64,000 bases of DNA from Saccharopolyspora erythraea (GCF_018141105.1 NZ_CP054839.1:4092001-4156000); one strand, 5' to 3'; shown: positions 53,801-63,029, counted from the stretch's first letter. Notes: a model not told the origin generated them from the sequence alone. A program made the numbers and translations.

Positions 53801-54579
53801 AGGAGCGCGTCGGCCGGCCGCTCGCGCGGATCGCCGAGCACGACGCCGGGCACCGGATCACCTTCGCCGACACCAGGTCGCGGCCTGCTCCGGTGGTGAC
53901 CAGTCCGGAGTGGTCCGGTGACGAGTCGGGCGGGCGGCGCTACTCGCCGTTCACCATCAACGTCGAGCAGCTCAAGCCGTGGCACACCCTCACCGGGCGC
54001 CAGCACGTCTTCCTCGACCACGACTGGATGGCCGAGCTCGGTGAGCAGCTCCCGGTGTACCGGCCGCCGCTGGACCTGCACCGGCTCTCCGGCGAACCGC
54101 GCATCGGTCCCGGAGGCGATGCCGAGGTCGTGGTCCGCTACATCACCCCGCACTCGAAGTGGTCGATCCACACCGAGTACCAGGACAACCCGATCATGCT
54201 GACGCTCTCGCGGGGCGGCCCGGCGATCTGGATGAGCCCGGCCGACGCAGCGGCCATCGGTGTGTCGGACAACGAGTGGGTCGAAGCGGTCAACCGCAAC
54301 GGCGTGGTGGTCGCACGCGCGGTCGTCTCGCACCGGATGCCGACCGGGACGGTTTTCCTCTACCACGCGCAGGAACGGACGGTGAACGTCCCCAAGAGCC
54401 GGACCGACGGGCGGCGCGGCGGCATCCACAACTCGCTCACCCGGATCCAGATCAAGCCCACCCACCTCATCGGCGGCTACGCGCAGCAGTCGTTCGCGCT
54501 GAACTACCACGGCCCGACCGGCAACCAGCGCGACGAGGTCACCACGATCCGCCGCCGCGACCAGGAGGTCGAATACTGA
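50860..54579 (+). CDS. narG: Respiratory nitrate reductase, alpha subunit
   Basis: A 1239-residue molybdopterin enzyme. The FS0 iron-sulfur ligands are His66, Cys70, Cys74 and Cys109 (STHGVNCTGSCRWNVYV and EPRGCPRG). The molybdenum ligand Asp239 is in SFYDWYADLPVASPQ. The C-terminal SKWSIHTEYQDNPIMLTLSRGGP and AEVVVRYITPHSK regions are typical. It reduces nitrate to nitrite on the cytoplasmic side of the membrane using quinol electrons delivered by NarI and NarH. No twin-arginine signal is present; residues 1-40 are the usual NarG leader. ATG 50860 has a GGAACCGGAG site upstream. Confidence 0.96.
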   Translation: MCAVPTRGGAEGSAASAGDALLRIGRLLSRAQTSDDLRTVYREGGRDGDTFYRDRWAHDKVVPSTHGVNCTGSCRWNVYVKDGIITWETQDTDYPSVGPDRPEYEPRGCPRGASFSWYSYSPSRLRYPHARGVLVEMYRQARRETGDPVLAWKSVVDDPERRRRYQRARGKGGLVRISWDEAVEMIAAAHVHTIAEHGPDRVAGFSPIPAMSMVSHTVGSRFMSLIGAPMLSFYDWYADLPVASPQVFGDQTDVPESADWWDAAYLMMWGSNVPVTRTPDAHWMTEARYRGQKVVVVSPDYADNTKFADEWLAAHPGTDAALAVAMGHVVLREFFVERSTPFFTDYVCRYTDLPFLVTLAERPEGLVPGKFVTAADLGREGEHEAWKTVLVDERTGRPQVPNGSLGFRWNDGEPGRWNLDLEETSPLLSLHGAEVLGQRADAVRVRLPRFDEPDGLGREVTRGVPAVRLSPEGPLVTTVFDLLLAQYGVGRDGLPGQWPEGYDDAESAGTPAWQERITSVPAERVTRIAREFADTAIRSEGRCMILMGAGTNHWFHSDEVYRTFLTLLLITGCQGRNGGGWAHYVGQEKIRPLTGWSTLASAADWNRPTRQMIGTAWFYTHTDQWRYDTLDTGALAWPGASGKLAGTTAADCVARSARAGWMPSYPTFDRNPLDLADEADRAGADPVQHVVDELRSGKLGFACEDPDAESNWPRVLTVWRSNLLGSSAKGNEYFLRHLLGTDSSLRAREAPDIGRSSEVSRPEHAPEGKLDLLLSLDFRMTSTTMFSDVVLPAATWYEKHDLSSTDMHPFVHSFNAAVAPPWQCRTDFDAFHAIARRFSELARDHLGVRRDVVATALGHDTPGETAQPGGVLLDWRAGETEPVPGRTLPTLTVIERDYPAVADKLAAVGPLLDKLGTTIKGYTVEVGEELSRLGAHNGVARSGAAAGRPRLDTDIRTADAILALSGTTNGRLAVEGFRALEERVGRPLARIAEHDAGHRITFADTRSRPAPVVTSPEWSGDESGGRRYSPFTINVEQLKPWHTLTGRQHVFLDHDWMAELGEQLPVYRPPLDLHRLSGEPRIGPGGDAEVVVRYITPHSKWSIHTEYQDNPIMLTLSRGGPAIWMSPADAAAIGVSDNEWVEAVNRNGVVVARAVVSHRMPTGTVFLYHAQERTVNVPKSRTDGRRGGIHNSLTRIQIKPTHLIGGYAQQSFALNYHGPTGNQRDEVTTIRRRDQEVEY

Positions 54580-56150
54580 TGCGCGTCATGGCACAGCTGG
54601 CGATGGTGATGAACCTCGACAAGTGCATCGGCTGCCACACCTGTTCGGTCACCTGCAAGCAGACCTGGACCAACCGCGGCGGCGTCGAGTACGTCTGGTT
54701 CAACAACGTCGAGACGCGGCCCGGTCAGGGCTACCCGCGCCGGTACGAGGACCAGGAGCACTGGCGCGGCGGGTGGGAGCTGGACCGCAGGGGCCGGTTG
54801 CGGCTTCGCAGCGGGAGCCGGCTGCGCAGGCTCGCCTCGCTGTTCGCCAACCCCGACATGCCCCGGCTCGACGACTACTACCAACCCTGGACCTACGACT
54901 ACCGCAACCTCACCGACGCCCCGCTCGGCGACGACACCCCGGTGGCCCGGCCGACGTCGGCGATCACCGGTGCTCCCGCGGACGTGCGGTGGGGGCCCAA
55001 CTGGGACGACGACCTCGGCGGCATGCCCGAGCACTCCGACGCCGACCCGGTCGTGGCCAAGCTGCGCGACGAGCTGGGGATGGAGCTGAAGTTCGAGTTC
55101 GAGCAGTCGTTCATGTTCTACCTGCCCCGGATCTGCGAGCACTGCCTGAACCCGTCGTGCGTGGCCTCGTGCCCCTCCGGCGCGATGTACAAGCGCGTGG
55201 AGGACGGCATCGTGCTGGTCGACCAGGAGCAGTGCCGGGGCTGGCGGATGTGCGTGTCGGGCTGCCCGTACAAGAAGGTCTACTTCAACCACCGCACCGG
55301 CAAGGCCGAGAAGTGCACCTTCTGCTACCCGAGGGTGGAGGTCGGCCAGCCGACCATCTGCTCGGAGACGTGCGTGGGGCGGCTGCGCTACATCGGGGTC
55401 CTGCTCTACGACGCCGACCGGGTGTCCGAGGCGGCCGCCGTCACCGACGACCACGCCCTCTACCCCGCGCAGCGCGACCTCTTCCTCGACCCGGACGATC
55501 CCGCGGTGGCCGCAGAGGCCGAACGCGCGGGCATCCCGCACGACTGGATCGAGGCGGCGCGCCGCTCCCCGGTGCGCGACCTGATCTGCACCTACCAGGT
55601 GGCGCTGCCGCTGCACCCGGAGTACCGCACCATGCCGATGGTTTGGTACATCCCGCCGCTGTCGCCGGTGGTCGACGCGGTCGCCGGGACCGGCTTCGAC
55701 GGGGAGGACGCGGGCAACCTCTTCGGCGCCATCGACGCGCTGCGCATCCCGGTGGAGTACCTGGCCGAGCTTTTCACCGCGGGCGACGTCGGCCCGGTGA
55801 GGGCGTCTCTGCGCAAGCTCGCGGCGATGCGCTCGTTCATGCGGTCGGTGAACCTCGGCGAGCAGCCCGACGCCGCACCGCTGGACGCGGCGGGGCTGAC
55901 CGCCGAGGAGGTGGGCTCGATGTACCGGCTGCTCGCGCTGGCCAAGTACGACGAGCGCTACGTGATCCCCACTGCGGGCATCGGCGACGCCCACGAGCTG
56001 GAGTCCATCGCCACGACGTGCAGCCTCGACACCGACGGAGGCCCGGGAATGGGCGGTCCGCCGCTGAAGTCCGGCGGGACGGACCTGTTCGTCTGGAACG
56101 GCGAGGGACGGCCCGACGGCATGTTCCCCGACACCCGGGCGCGTTCGTGA
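54579..56150 (+). CDS. narH: Respiratory nitrate reductase, beta subunit
   Basis: A 523-residue iron-sulfur protein. Four cysteine groups are visible: LDKCIGCHTCSVTCKQTW, ICEHCLNPSCVASCPSG, QCRGWRMCVSGCPYKK and KCTFCYPRVEVGQPTICSETC. The Trp in CRGWRMC marks the [3Fe-4S] cluster, as in E. coli NarH. It passes electrons from NarI haem to NarG. The ATG overlaps the narG stop by one base (TGATG), with AGGAGG inside the narG end, so synthesis is coupled. Confidence 0.96.
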   Translation: MRVMAQLAMVMNLDKCIGCHTCSVTCKQTWTNRGGVEYVWFNNVETRPGQGYPRRYEDQEHWRGGWELDRRGRLRLRSGSRLRRLASLFANPDMPRLDDYYQPWTYDYRNLTDAPLGDDTPVARPTSAITGAPADVRWGPNWDDDLGGMPEHSDADPVVAKLRDELGMELKFEFEQSFMFYLPRICEHCLNPSCVASCPSGAMYKRVEDGIVLVDQEQCRGWRMCVSGCPYKKVYFNHRTGKAEKCTFCYPRVEVGQPTICSETCVGRLRYIGVLLYDADRVSEAAAVTDDHALYPAQRDLFLDPDDPAVAAEAERAGIPHDWIEAARRSPVRDLICTYQVALPLHPEYRTMPMVWYIPPLSPVVDAVAGTGFDGEDAGNLFGAIDALRIPVEYLAELFTAGDVGPVRASLRKLAAMRSFMRSVNLGEQPDAAPLDAAGLTAEEVGSMYRLLALAKYDERYVIPTAGIGDAHELESIATTCSLDTDGGPGMGGPPLKSGGTDLFVWNGEGRPDGMFPDTRARS

Positions 56151-56791
56151 TGCGGCTGTTCGGCAGGCGGTCGCACGCGTCGGCACGCACCGACGCCGTC
56201 ATCAGGCAGGTCGCGGCGTGGTGCCTGCACTACCCGGACGACGCCCTGCGGCGGAACCTCGGCCTGCTCGGCGACTGCGTCGGCGAGCTCGGCGACCACG
56301 AGGCGGCCGGGCACCTGCGCGCGGTCGTCGAGCACCTGAGGAGCACGCCCGCCCGGGAGGCGGAGCAGCACTACGTGGAGGTCTTCGACACAAAGCCGCG
56401 GCGCGGTCTCTACCTGACCTGGTACCTGCACGGCGACACCCGGCTGCGCGGTGGCGCGCTGGCCGAGCTCGTGGCGCTCTACCGGTCGCACGACTTCCAG
56501 GTCGAGGGCGGTGAACTGCCGGACTACCTGCCCGTGCTGCTGGAGTTCACCGCCACCGGCGGGCCCGCGGCGGTGCGGGAGGGCGAGCGGCTGCTCGCCC
56601 GCTTCCGGCCCGCGCTGGAGCTGCTGGCGCGCAAGCTCGACGAGGTCACCACCCCCTACGTCGGTGCCGTCCGCGGGGTGCTGAGCACGATGCCGCGCGA
56701 ACACCGCCAGGAGATCCCGGTCGGCCCGCCTCCGCGCGAGCACGTCGGCCTGGACCCGTACCCGTCGGCCGCAAGAGGAGGCAACAGGTGA
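56150..56791 (+). CDS. narJ: Nitrate reductase assembly chaperone NarJ
   Basis: A 213-residue all-helical protein of the TorD/NarJ family, starting RLFGRRSHASARTDAVIRQV with the typical VAAWCLHYPDD and YVEVFDTKPRRGLYLTWYLHGD and ELPDYLPVLLEF segments. It binds the NarG leader and helps molybdenum cofactor insertion; it is not in the final complex. ATG overlaps the narH stop by one base. Confidence 0.94.
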   Translation: MRLFGRRSHASARTDAVIRQVAAWCLHYPDDALRRNLGLLGDCVGELGDHEAAGHLRAVVEHLRSTPAREAEQHYVEVFDTKPRRGLYLTWYLHGDTRLRGGALAELVALYRSHDFQVEGGELPDYLPVLLEFTATGGPAAVREGERLLARFRPALELLARKLDEVTTPYVGAVRGVLSTMPREHRQEIPVGPPPREHVGLDPYPSAARGGNR

Positions 56792-57519
56792 GCCCGACAG
56801 ACCTTCTGTTGTGGGGCGTGCTGCCCTACGTCGTGCTGGCGGTGTTCGTCGTGGGCACGGTCTGGCGCTACCGCCACGACAAGTTCGGCTGGACCAGCCG
56901 CTCGAGCCAGCTGCACGAGGCGCGCGTGCTGCGGGTGGCCAGCCCGCTGTTCCACTACGGGTTGCTGATGGTCGCAGGCGGCCACGTGCTGGGCCTGCTG
57001 GTGCCGAAGCAGCTCACCGAGCTCGTCGGCGTCACCGAGCACAACTACCACGTCGTCTCGCTGGTGATGGGGTTCGTGGCCGGTGTGGCCGCCATCGCCG
57101 GGTTCGCGCTGCTGCTGTGGCGGCGGCTGCGGAACGTGGCGGTGCGCAAGGCCACCTCGCGCGGCGACCGGATCGTCTACACCGTGCTGGCGCTGGTGAT
57201 GCTCGCCGGATTGTGGACCACGACCGTCGACAACGGCGTGCGCGGCCCCTACGACTACCGCGAGACCATCGGGCCCTGGTTCCGCGACATCTTCCTGCTG
57301 AACCCGCATCCGGAGCTGATGGCCCAGGCGCCGTTCGACTACAAGATGCACGCGGCCCTGGCGCTGGTGCTGTTCGCGCTCTGGCCGTTCAGCAGGCTCG
57401 TGCACGCGTTCAGCGCGCCGGTGCACTACCTGTTCCGGCCACACATCGTCTACCGCAGCCGGTCGGGTGACCGGCTGGTCGGGAACCGCAAACCGCAACG
57501 CGGCTGGGAAAGGGTGTGA
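56788..57519 (+). CDS. narI: Respiratory nitrate reductase, gamma subunit (cytochrome b)
   Basis: A 243-residue membrane protein with five predicted helices, from LLLWGVLPYVVLAVFVVGTV to the last near 200. Haem-binding His candidates lie in SPLFHYGLLMVAGGHVLG and KMHAALALVLFALWPFSRLVHAFSAPVHYLFRP. It oxidises menaquinol and anchors NarGH. GTG 56788 overlaps the narJ stop by four bases, completing a tightly coupled narGHJI operon. Confidence 0.95.
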   Translation: MSPTDLLLWGVLPYVVLAVFVVGTVWRYRHDKFGWTSRSSQLHEARVLRVASPLFHYGLLMVAGGHVLGLLVPKQLTELVGVTEHNYHVVSLVMGFVAGVAAIAGFALLLWRRLRNVAVRKATSRGDRIVYTVLALVMLAGLWTTTVDNGVRGPYDYRETIGPWFRDIFLLNPHPELMAQAPFDYKMHAALALVLFALWPFSRLVHAFSAPVHYLFRPHIVYRSRSGDRLVGNRKPQRGWERV

Positions 57520-58665
57520 TCCCGCGCTTCGCCGAGAGCAGGCGAACCCGCGCCCCGGCCCCGCCGTGTCCTCGCGGCCGAGGCGGACGCGTGCGCCAGC
57601 TGGTCGACAACTTCGGGCCGAACTGGTTCACCTCTGTCATGGGCACCGGCATCGTGGCCAACGCCGCGGCGACGCTGCCGGTGCGCGCGCCCGCGCTCAC
57701 GTTCGCCGCCACCGCGGTGTGGCTGCTCGCCGTGGTGCTGCTCGTGGGGGGCGGTCATCACCTGGGCGCTGCACTTCGCCCGTCGACGCGGGCGTCCGCG
57801 TGTGACGGACCCGTTCCTGGTGCAGTACTTCGGCGCGCCACCGATGGCGTTGCTGACGGTCGGAGCCGGGACGCTGCTGGCCGGCAGGCAGGTTCTCGGG
57901 GACCGCACGGCGGTCGCCGTCGCGTGGGCGCTGTGGTCGGCCGGTGCCGTCACCGGTCTCGCCGCGGCGGTCCTGGTTCCGCTGTGGATGTTCACCAGAC
58001 ACCGGTCCGCTCCGGACTCGGTGTTCGCGAGCTGGCTGATGCCGCTGGTGCCGCCGATGGTCGCGGCCGCGGGCGGTGCCCTGCTGGTCCCGCACGCCGC
58101 GGCGGGCCAGGCGAGGACGTCGGTGCTGATCGCCTGCTACGCGATGTTCGGCGCCGGCCTGCTGGCCTCCACGGTGGTGATCACGCTGGTCTGGTGGCGG
58201 CTCACCCAGCACAACCAGGGCCCGGCGGTGCTGGTGCCGACGCTGTGGATCGTGCTCGGCCCGCTCGGGCAGTCGGTGACCGCGGCCAACCTGCTCGGCG
58301 ATGTCGCGCCGCTGGCCGTACCACCGCCGTACTCGACCGGACTTGCCGTGTTCGGACTCGTCTACGGGATTCCGGTGTGGGGGTTCGCGGTCTTCTGGGC
58401 CGCGATCGCCGCGCTCATCACCCTGCGCACCGCACGTGCGAAGCTGCCGTTCTCCCTGACGTGGTGGTCGTTCACCTTCCCTTTGGGCGTGGTCGTCACC
58501 GGCACCAGCGAGCTCGCCGAGCGCAGCCACGCCGCGGTGTTCGCCGTCGCGGCGGTGCTGTTCTACACGGGACTGGTCTGCGCATGGGCCGTGGTCGGCG
58601 TGCGGACGTTGCGCGGTTGCGTGCGCGGGACCCTGTTCGCGCCGGCGGTGGGCGAGCGCTCGTGA
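57516..58665 (+). pseudogene. TDT/SLAC1-family transporter, frameshifted in a G6 run
   Basis: GTG 57516 overlaps the narI stop by four bases. The frame reads VDNFGPNWFTSVMGTGIVANAAA, the start of a tellurite-resistance/dicarboxylate (TehA-like) transporter, up to LLAVVLLVGG. At six Gs (57747-57752) it is lost; dropping one G gives VGAVITWALHFARRR and then RVTDPFLVQYFGAPPMALLTVGAG in the frame that runs to 58665. About ten membrane helices result, around 380 residues. TDT transporters often accompany nar operons in actinobacteria and may move nitrite or organic acids; that role is inference. As sequenced, two partial proteins would be made. Confidence 0.75.
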
Positions 58666-58793
58666 CCGCACGCGGCGCGGCCGCGTTGGTTAGGGTGGAG
58701 GCGGCCGGTGCAAGTGCACGCCGCACCGGCCCCACGAACACGACGCCGATGCCGGTGTGCGGGTCCGGCCGCGCCGGTGAAGGGAAGCGAGTC

Positions 58794-59261
58794 ATGGCAC
58801 CGTCCATCGCCACCACCGACCGGGTCGACCTGGCGGGGCTGCTGGAGTTCGCGCGTCCGAGGCACCGCGGCCTGCTGGTCACCAACCGCGCCGACGGCAG
58901 GCCGCAGCTCTCGCCGGTCACCTGCGGGATCGACGGCGACGGCCGGATCGTCGTGTCGACCTACCCGCAGCGCGCCAAGGCCCGCAACGCCCGCCGGGAC
59001 CCCGCGGTGTCCATCTGCGTGCTGTCGGAGGACTGGGACGGCCCCTACGTGCAGATCGACGGCCGCGCCGAGGTCCTGGACATGCCGGAGGCGGTGGACG
59101 GCCTGGTCGACTACTTCCGCTGCATCTCAGGCGAGCACCCGGACTGGGACGAGTACCGCGAGGCCATGGCGCGGCAGAACAAGACGCTGCTGCGGATCTC
59201 CATCGAGCGTTGGGGCCCCATCGCCACCGGCGGCTTTCCGCCCGAGCTCGCGCAGGACTGA
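58794..59261 (+). CDS. PPOX-class F420-dependent enzyme
   Basis: A 155-residue split-barrel flavin/F420-binding protein. RPRHRGLLVTNRADGRPQLSPVTCGIDGDGRIVVST and KARNARRDPAVSICVLSEDWDGPYVQIDGRAEV follow the TIGR03618 pattern. It probably reduces or binds a cofactor-linked substrate; the reaction is unknown. ATG 58794 has AGGGAAGCGA upstream; TAGGGT near 58691 is a possible -10 box. It ends at a strong terminator. Confidence 0.85.
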   Translation: MAPSIATTDRVDLAGLLEFARPRHRGLLVTNRADGRPQLSPVTCGIDGDGRIVVSTYPQRAKARNARRDPAVSICVLSEDWDGPYVQIDGRAEVLDMPEAVDGLVDYFRCISGEHPDWDEYREAMARQNKTLLRISIERWGPIATGGFPPELAQD

Positions 59262-59304
59262 ACGCGTTGAACCAACCGGGAGTTTCCGGCGGTCGTCGGA
59301 CCCC

Positions 59305-59343
59305 GCGTTGACGGGCCCGCCACGGGCGCGGGCCCGTCAACGC
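59305..59343. terminator. Strong bidirectional hairpin terminator
   Basis: A perfect 16-bp stem (GCGTTGACGGGCCCGC at 59305-59320 with its complement at 59328-59343) and a 7-base loop lie between the convergent PPOX and hydrolase genes. Confidence 0.85.
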
Positions 59344-59344
59344 C

Positions 59345-60103
59345 TCAGCCGGTCGTCACGGCGGCGCGGACGATCCCCCGCTCGACGCTGAGGTCGGTGT
59401 CACGCACGGTTTCCCCGTTCTGCCGCAGGGATTCCAGGAACAGCACGATCGTCGCGGCCACGCTGCGGTGGGTGCGGTCGTTGAGGACGTCGTGCTTGCC
59501 GCCGGCGACGCTGGTCAGCCTCGAGGCGGGCATCCGCGCGTAGACGCCGCGGACTCCCGCGCGCGGGCTGATCGCGTCATCGGTGCCGTGCAGGCCGAGC
59601 ACCGGCACGGTGATCCCGGACAGGTCCACCTCGTCGTGCCACTGCGGCGGCAGGTCCACCGCGAGCGAACCGCTGCCGGTGTCGGTGAGCCGCTGCCGAT
59701 GGGTGGGGCAGGAGGTGCGTTCCCGCAGCTCGTCCTCCCACGACTCGAAACGCGGTATGCGCCCGGGACCGGGCAGACCCGCCAGGACCAGCGCGTCGGG
59801 AGCGACCGCGCGTTGCGCGGTGAGCCGGAGGGCGAACAGGGCCCCGGCGTCGGACCCGGCGAGCACGCGCGGCGCCGGGTCGGACTCATCGTCGAGCAGG
59901 GCTTTGACCTGCGTCGTCACCTCGTCCGGGGCGGCCGTGGCGTCACCGGCGATCCGGACCCGGTAGGCGTCGGCGGACAGCCGCTCGCCGAGACGCCGGT
60001 AGGCGGCCGGGTTCTCGCCCCGCCCCACGGCGAGGACCACCGTGGCCCGTGCGTGCAGTCCGGCCGGTTCGTCCCACCTCGCGGTGGTCGTGTGCGTGCT
60101 CAT
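59345..60103 (-). CDS. Alpha/beta-hydrolase fold protein
   Basis: A 252-residue protein. The nucleophile elbow candidate is VLAGSDAGALFAL (Ser in GSDAG), the acid is in HGTDDAISPRAG and the His in GGKHDVLND, giving a plausible Ser-Asp-His triad. LAVGRGENPAAYRRLGERL near the start resembles small lipase/esterase-like hydrolases. No signal peptide. It follows the MFS gene by 61 bases on the same strand, so it may act on the same imported compound; the substrate is unknown. Confidence 0.75.
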   Translation of the reverse strand: MSTHTTTARWDEPAGLHARATVVLAVGRGENPAAYRRLGERLSADAYRVRIAGDATAAPDEVTTQVKALLDDESDPAPRVLAGSDAGALFALRLTAQRAVAPDALVLAGLPGPGRIPRFESWEDELRERTSCPTHRQRLTDTGSGSLAVDLPPQWHDEVDLSGITVPVLGLHGTDDAISPRAGVRGVYARMPASRLTSVAGGKHDVLNDRTHRSVAATIVLFLESLRQNGETVRDTDLSVERGIVRAAVTTG

Positions 60104-60164
60104 CTGGTTCTCCCCTCCGGGATGGGTGTTTCGGCGCCCGGACGGGCGTCGGTGTCGTTCGCGG

Positions 60165-61517
60165 TCAGGCGTGCACGGACTCGCGCGACCCGGCCTCCGT
60201 CGTCGTCTCGGCGGTGGCGAAGAGATCGCGCTCGCGGATCGCCAGCGCCGCCACGGCGCCGACCACGCCGGTGAGCACCAGGTAGCCGCACGCCAGCCAC
60301 GGCGAGCCCCCGCCGGCCGCCAGCAGGGCGGTGACGATCAGCGGAGTGAGCCCCGACGCGTAGATGCCGGAGAACTGGTACACGAAGGACATCCCCGTGT
60401 AGCGGAGCCGGACGGGTGTGAGCTGCGCGTAGAAGGTGCCCTGCGGCGCGTAGATGACGGCGTGCACCACACCGAGCAGGAGCACCACGACCAGGCCGAC
60501 CAGCAGCGGATCGCGGCTCTGGAAGGCGAGGAACGCCGGGTACACCAGAACGCCGTAGGCCGCGGCTCCCAGCGCGTACGTGCGTCGCGGCGTCCACTTG
60601 TCGGCCACGGTGCCGAAAACCGGGATCAGCACGGCCAGCGTGATCGAGGCCGCCATGATGGCGACCAGGACGTCGTTGCGCGCCATGCCGAGCGTCGAGG
60701 TCGAGTAGGAGATGAAGAAGACCGCCCAGGTGTTGAACGCGGCGCCTTCGGCCCAGCGCGACAGCAGTCCCAGCAGAGTGTTGCGCCGGCGCACCGGCTC
60801 CCGGAAGAGCTCGAGGATTGGCACGCGGGCGGCGCCCTCCAACGCGCGCATTCGGCGGAACGCCGGGGTTTCCGACACCCGCAGCCTGATGGCCAGGCCG
60901 ACGAAGACCAGCACGATGCTGAGCCCGAAGGCGATCCGCCAGCCGTACTCCAGGAACTGGCGCTCGTCGAGCGAGTTGCCCAGCAGCGCGAACAACCCGG
61001 TGCCCAGGCCCAGTCCGAGCGCCAGTCCGACCTGCGGCCAGGCGCCGTAGCGGGCGCGCCTGCCGGGCGGCGCGTACTCGACGGCCATCAGCACCGCGCC
61101 CGCCCACTCACCGCCGATGGCCAGCCCTTGCAGCAGTCGCAGAAGCACCAGCAGGGCCGGCGCGAGCATGCCCACCTGCTGGTAGGTGGGTAGCAGGCCC
61201 ATCGCCGCGGTGGCCAGCCCCATAAGGACCATTGTGGACACCAGGGTCCGCTTGCGTCCGATCCGGTCGCCGACGTGTCCGAAGAGGACTCCGCCCAGCG
61301 GGCGGGCGACGAAGCCGACGAAGAAGGTGACGAACGCCAGCATCGTCCCGGTGTAGGGGTCGTCGCTGGGGAAGAACAACTGGTCGAACACCAGCCCGGC
61401 GGCCGTGCTGTAGAGGAAGAAGTCGTACCACTCGACGGTGGTGCCGATGACGCTGGAGACCAGGACGGTGCGGACATCGGCCGTCCGCCCGGATTCGGGG
61501 GTCTGATCGGAGGACAC
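60165..61517 (-). CDS. MFS transporter (metabolite:H+ symporter type)
   Basis: A 450-residue transporter with about 12 membrane helices: SSVIGTTVEWYDFFLYSTAAG at the start, FGHVGDRIGRKRTLVSTMV after segment 2, RLLQGLAIGGEWAGAVLMAVE, and VADKWTPRRTYALG in the second half. This is the same family as the transporter at 29655. GTG 61517 with GGAGGACAC context is the likely start. It is divergent from sfnG, so uptake of a sulfone, sulfonate or related sulfur source is a reasonable guess. Confidence 0.85.
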   Translation of the reverse strand: MSSDQTPESGRTADVRTVLVSSVIGTTVEWYDFFLYSTAAGLVFDQLFFPSDDPYTGTMLAFVTFFVGFVARPLGGVLFGHVGDRIGRKRTLVSTMVLMGLATAAMGLLPTYQQVGMLAPALLVLLRLLQGLAIGGEWAGAVLMAVEYAPPGRRARYGAWPQVGLALGLGLGTGLFALLGNSLDERQFLEYGWRIAFGLSIVLVFVGLAIRLRVSETPAFRRMRALEGAARVPILELFREPVRRRNTLLGLLSRWAEGAAFNTWAVFFISYSTSTLGMARNDVLVAIMAASITLAVLIPVFGTVADKWTPRRTYALGAAAYGVLVYPAFLAFQSRDPLLVGLVVVLLLGVVHAVIYAPQGTFYAQLTPVRLRYTGMSFVYQFSGIYASGLTPLIVTALLAAGGGSPWLACGYLVLTGVVGAVAALAIRERDLFATAETTTEAGSRESVHA

Positions 61518-61892
61518 GTCGGCAGAGTCGCACAGCCTCGAGAGTGTGCGGACCCTCCGTCCGAGGAGTGGAACGGCCGAGTGCGGGCTGTTGACACCCC
61601 TGTCCCGCTTTGGTCGTATGACGGTGTGTTCCCAGGAAGCCGGCTCACCAAGCGCCGTCACGTGGATCTCAACCGCGTGGTGGCGCAGGCCTGTCGCCGC
61701 TCCTGATCTTTCCCGCGCCCGGATTCCCTCACCGGGCCCTCGGTTCCTCCCGCATCCGGTGATCGCCTGAGCTATCCGGCGAACTCCGCCGCGAGGCGGT
61801 CGAACGTGCCTTTCCTGACGACGGTGTTCCGCCGCCTTCCGCGTCGGAACCGTCGTGCTTGATGCATCCTGCGCTTTCCCGATGGAGACAAC
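61518..61892 (+). promoter_or_regulatory. Divergent control region before sfnG, no gene seen
   Basis: A 375-base gap. The best promoter candidate on the plus strand is TTGACA (61591-61596) and TCGTAT (61614-61619), spaced by 17 bases, which would give sfnG a leader of about 265 bases. No known riboswitch pattern was recognised in that leader. Confidence 0.4.
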
Positions 61893-63029
61893 ATGTCCAG
61901 CGACGCCCCCTCTGAGCCGCTGAAGTTCGCCTACTGGGTTCCCAACGTCAGCGGTGGCCTGGTCACCAGCAAGATCGAACAGCGAACCGAGTTCAGCTTC
62001 GACTACAACAAGAAGCTCGCGGTGCTCGCCGAGAACAGCGGTTTCGAGTACGCGCTGAGCCAGGTGCGCTACGCCTCCAGTTACGGAGCCGCGCAGCAGC
62101 ACGATCCGGCGGCCTTCAGCCTCGGTCTGCTGCTGGCCACCGAGCGCCTCAAGCTGATCGTGGCCGCGCACCCGGGGCTGTGGCACCCGGCCATCCTCGC
62201 CAAGTTCGGCATCACCGCGGACATCCTGTCGCAGGGCCGGTTCGCGGTGAACATCGTCAGCGGCTGGTTCAAGGACGAGTTCACCGGGCTCGGCGAACCG
62301 TGGCTGGAGCACGACGAGCGCTACCGGCGCACCGAGGAGTTCATCCGCGTGCTGCGCGGGTTGTGGACCCAGTCGAACTTCGACCTCAACGGCGACTTCT
62401 ACCGGATCCACGACTTCAGCCTCCGCCCGCAGCCGCACCCGGTGCCGGGACGGCCGCACCCGGAGATCTTCCAGGGCGGCAACTCCACGGCGGCCCGCAG
62501 GCTCGCCGGGCGGGTCTCGGACTGGTACTTCAGCAACGGCAAGGACTTCGACGGCTTCTCCGGCCAGGTCGCCGACGTCCGCGCCTTCGCGGCCGAGAAC
62601 AGGCGCGCGGTCCGCTTCGGGCTCAACGGTTTCGTGATCGCCCGCGACACCGAGGCGGAGGCGCGCGAGGTGCTGCGGGAGATCGTGGCCAAGGCCGACA
62701 CCGAGGCCGTCGAGGGGTTCCGCAAGGCGGTCGCGCAGGCCGGCAAGTCCACTTCGGATGGAAAGGGGATGTGGGCGGACTCCGAGTTCGCCGACCTGGT
62801 GCAGTACAACGACGGGTTCCGGACGGGACTCATCGGGACTCCGGAGCAGATCGCGCACCGCATCGTCGAGTACAAGAGGCGCGGTGCGGACCTCCTGCTG
62901 CTGGGTTTCCTGCACTACCTGGAGGACGTCGAGCAGTTCGGCACCCGCGTGCTGCCCATCGTGCGGGAGCTGGAGGCCGAGCTCGACCGAACGGGCGAGG
63001 TACCGGCCGTCGCAGCGGCGCGGCGGTGA
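61893..63029 (+). CDS. sfnG: Dimethyl sulfone monooxygenase (FMN-dependent)
   Basis: A 378-residue luciferase-like flavin monooxygenase. FAYWVPNVSGGLVTSKIEQR, NKKLAVLAENSGFEYALSQVR, AVNIVSGWFKDEFTGLGEPW, EHDERYRRTEEFIRVLRGLW, PEIFQGGNSTAARRLAGRVS and DLVQYNDGFRTGLIGTPEQI match SfnG very closely as I know it. It converts dimethyl sulfone to methanesulfinate with reduced FMN and O2 for sulfur scavenging. ATG 61893 follows GATGGAGA. The next gene encodes a second flavin-dependent enzyme of the same pathway type. Confidence 0.9.
   Translation: MSSDAPSEPLKFAYWVPNVSGGLVTSKIEQRTEFSFDYNKKLAVLAENSGFEYALSQVRYASSYGAAQQHDPAAFSLGLLLATERLKLIVAAHPGLWHPAILAKFGITADILSQGRFAVNIVSGWFKDEFTGLGEPWLEHDERYRRTEEFIRVLRGLWTQSNFDLNGDFYRIHDFSLRPQPHPVPGRPHPEIFQGGNSTAARRLAGRVSDWYFSNGKDFDGFSGQVADVRAFAAENRRAVRFGLNGFVIARDTEAEAREVLREIVAKADTEAVEGFRKAVAQAGKSTSDGKGMWADSEFADLVQYNDGFRTGLIGTPEQIAHRIVEYKRRGADLLLLGFLHYLEDVEQFGTRVLPIVRELEAELDRTGEVPAVAAARR

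Noticed and set aside
50944-54510. A 1188-codon open frame antisense to narG
   Set aside because: A GC-driven shadow of narG, with no recognisable motif.
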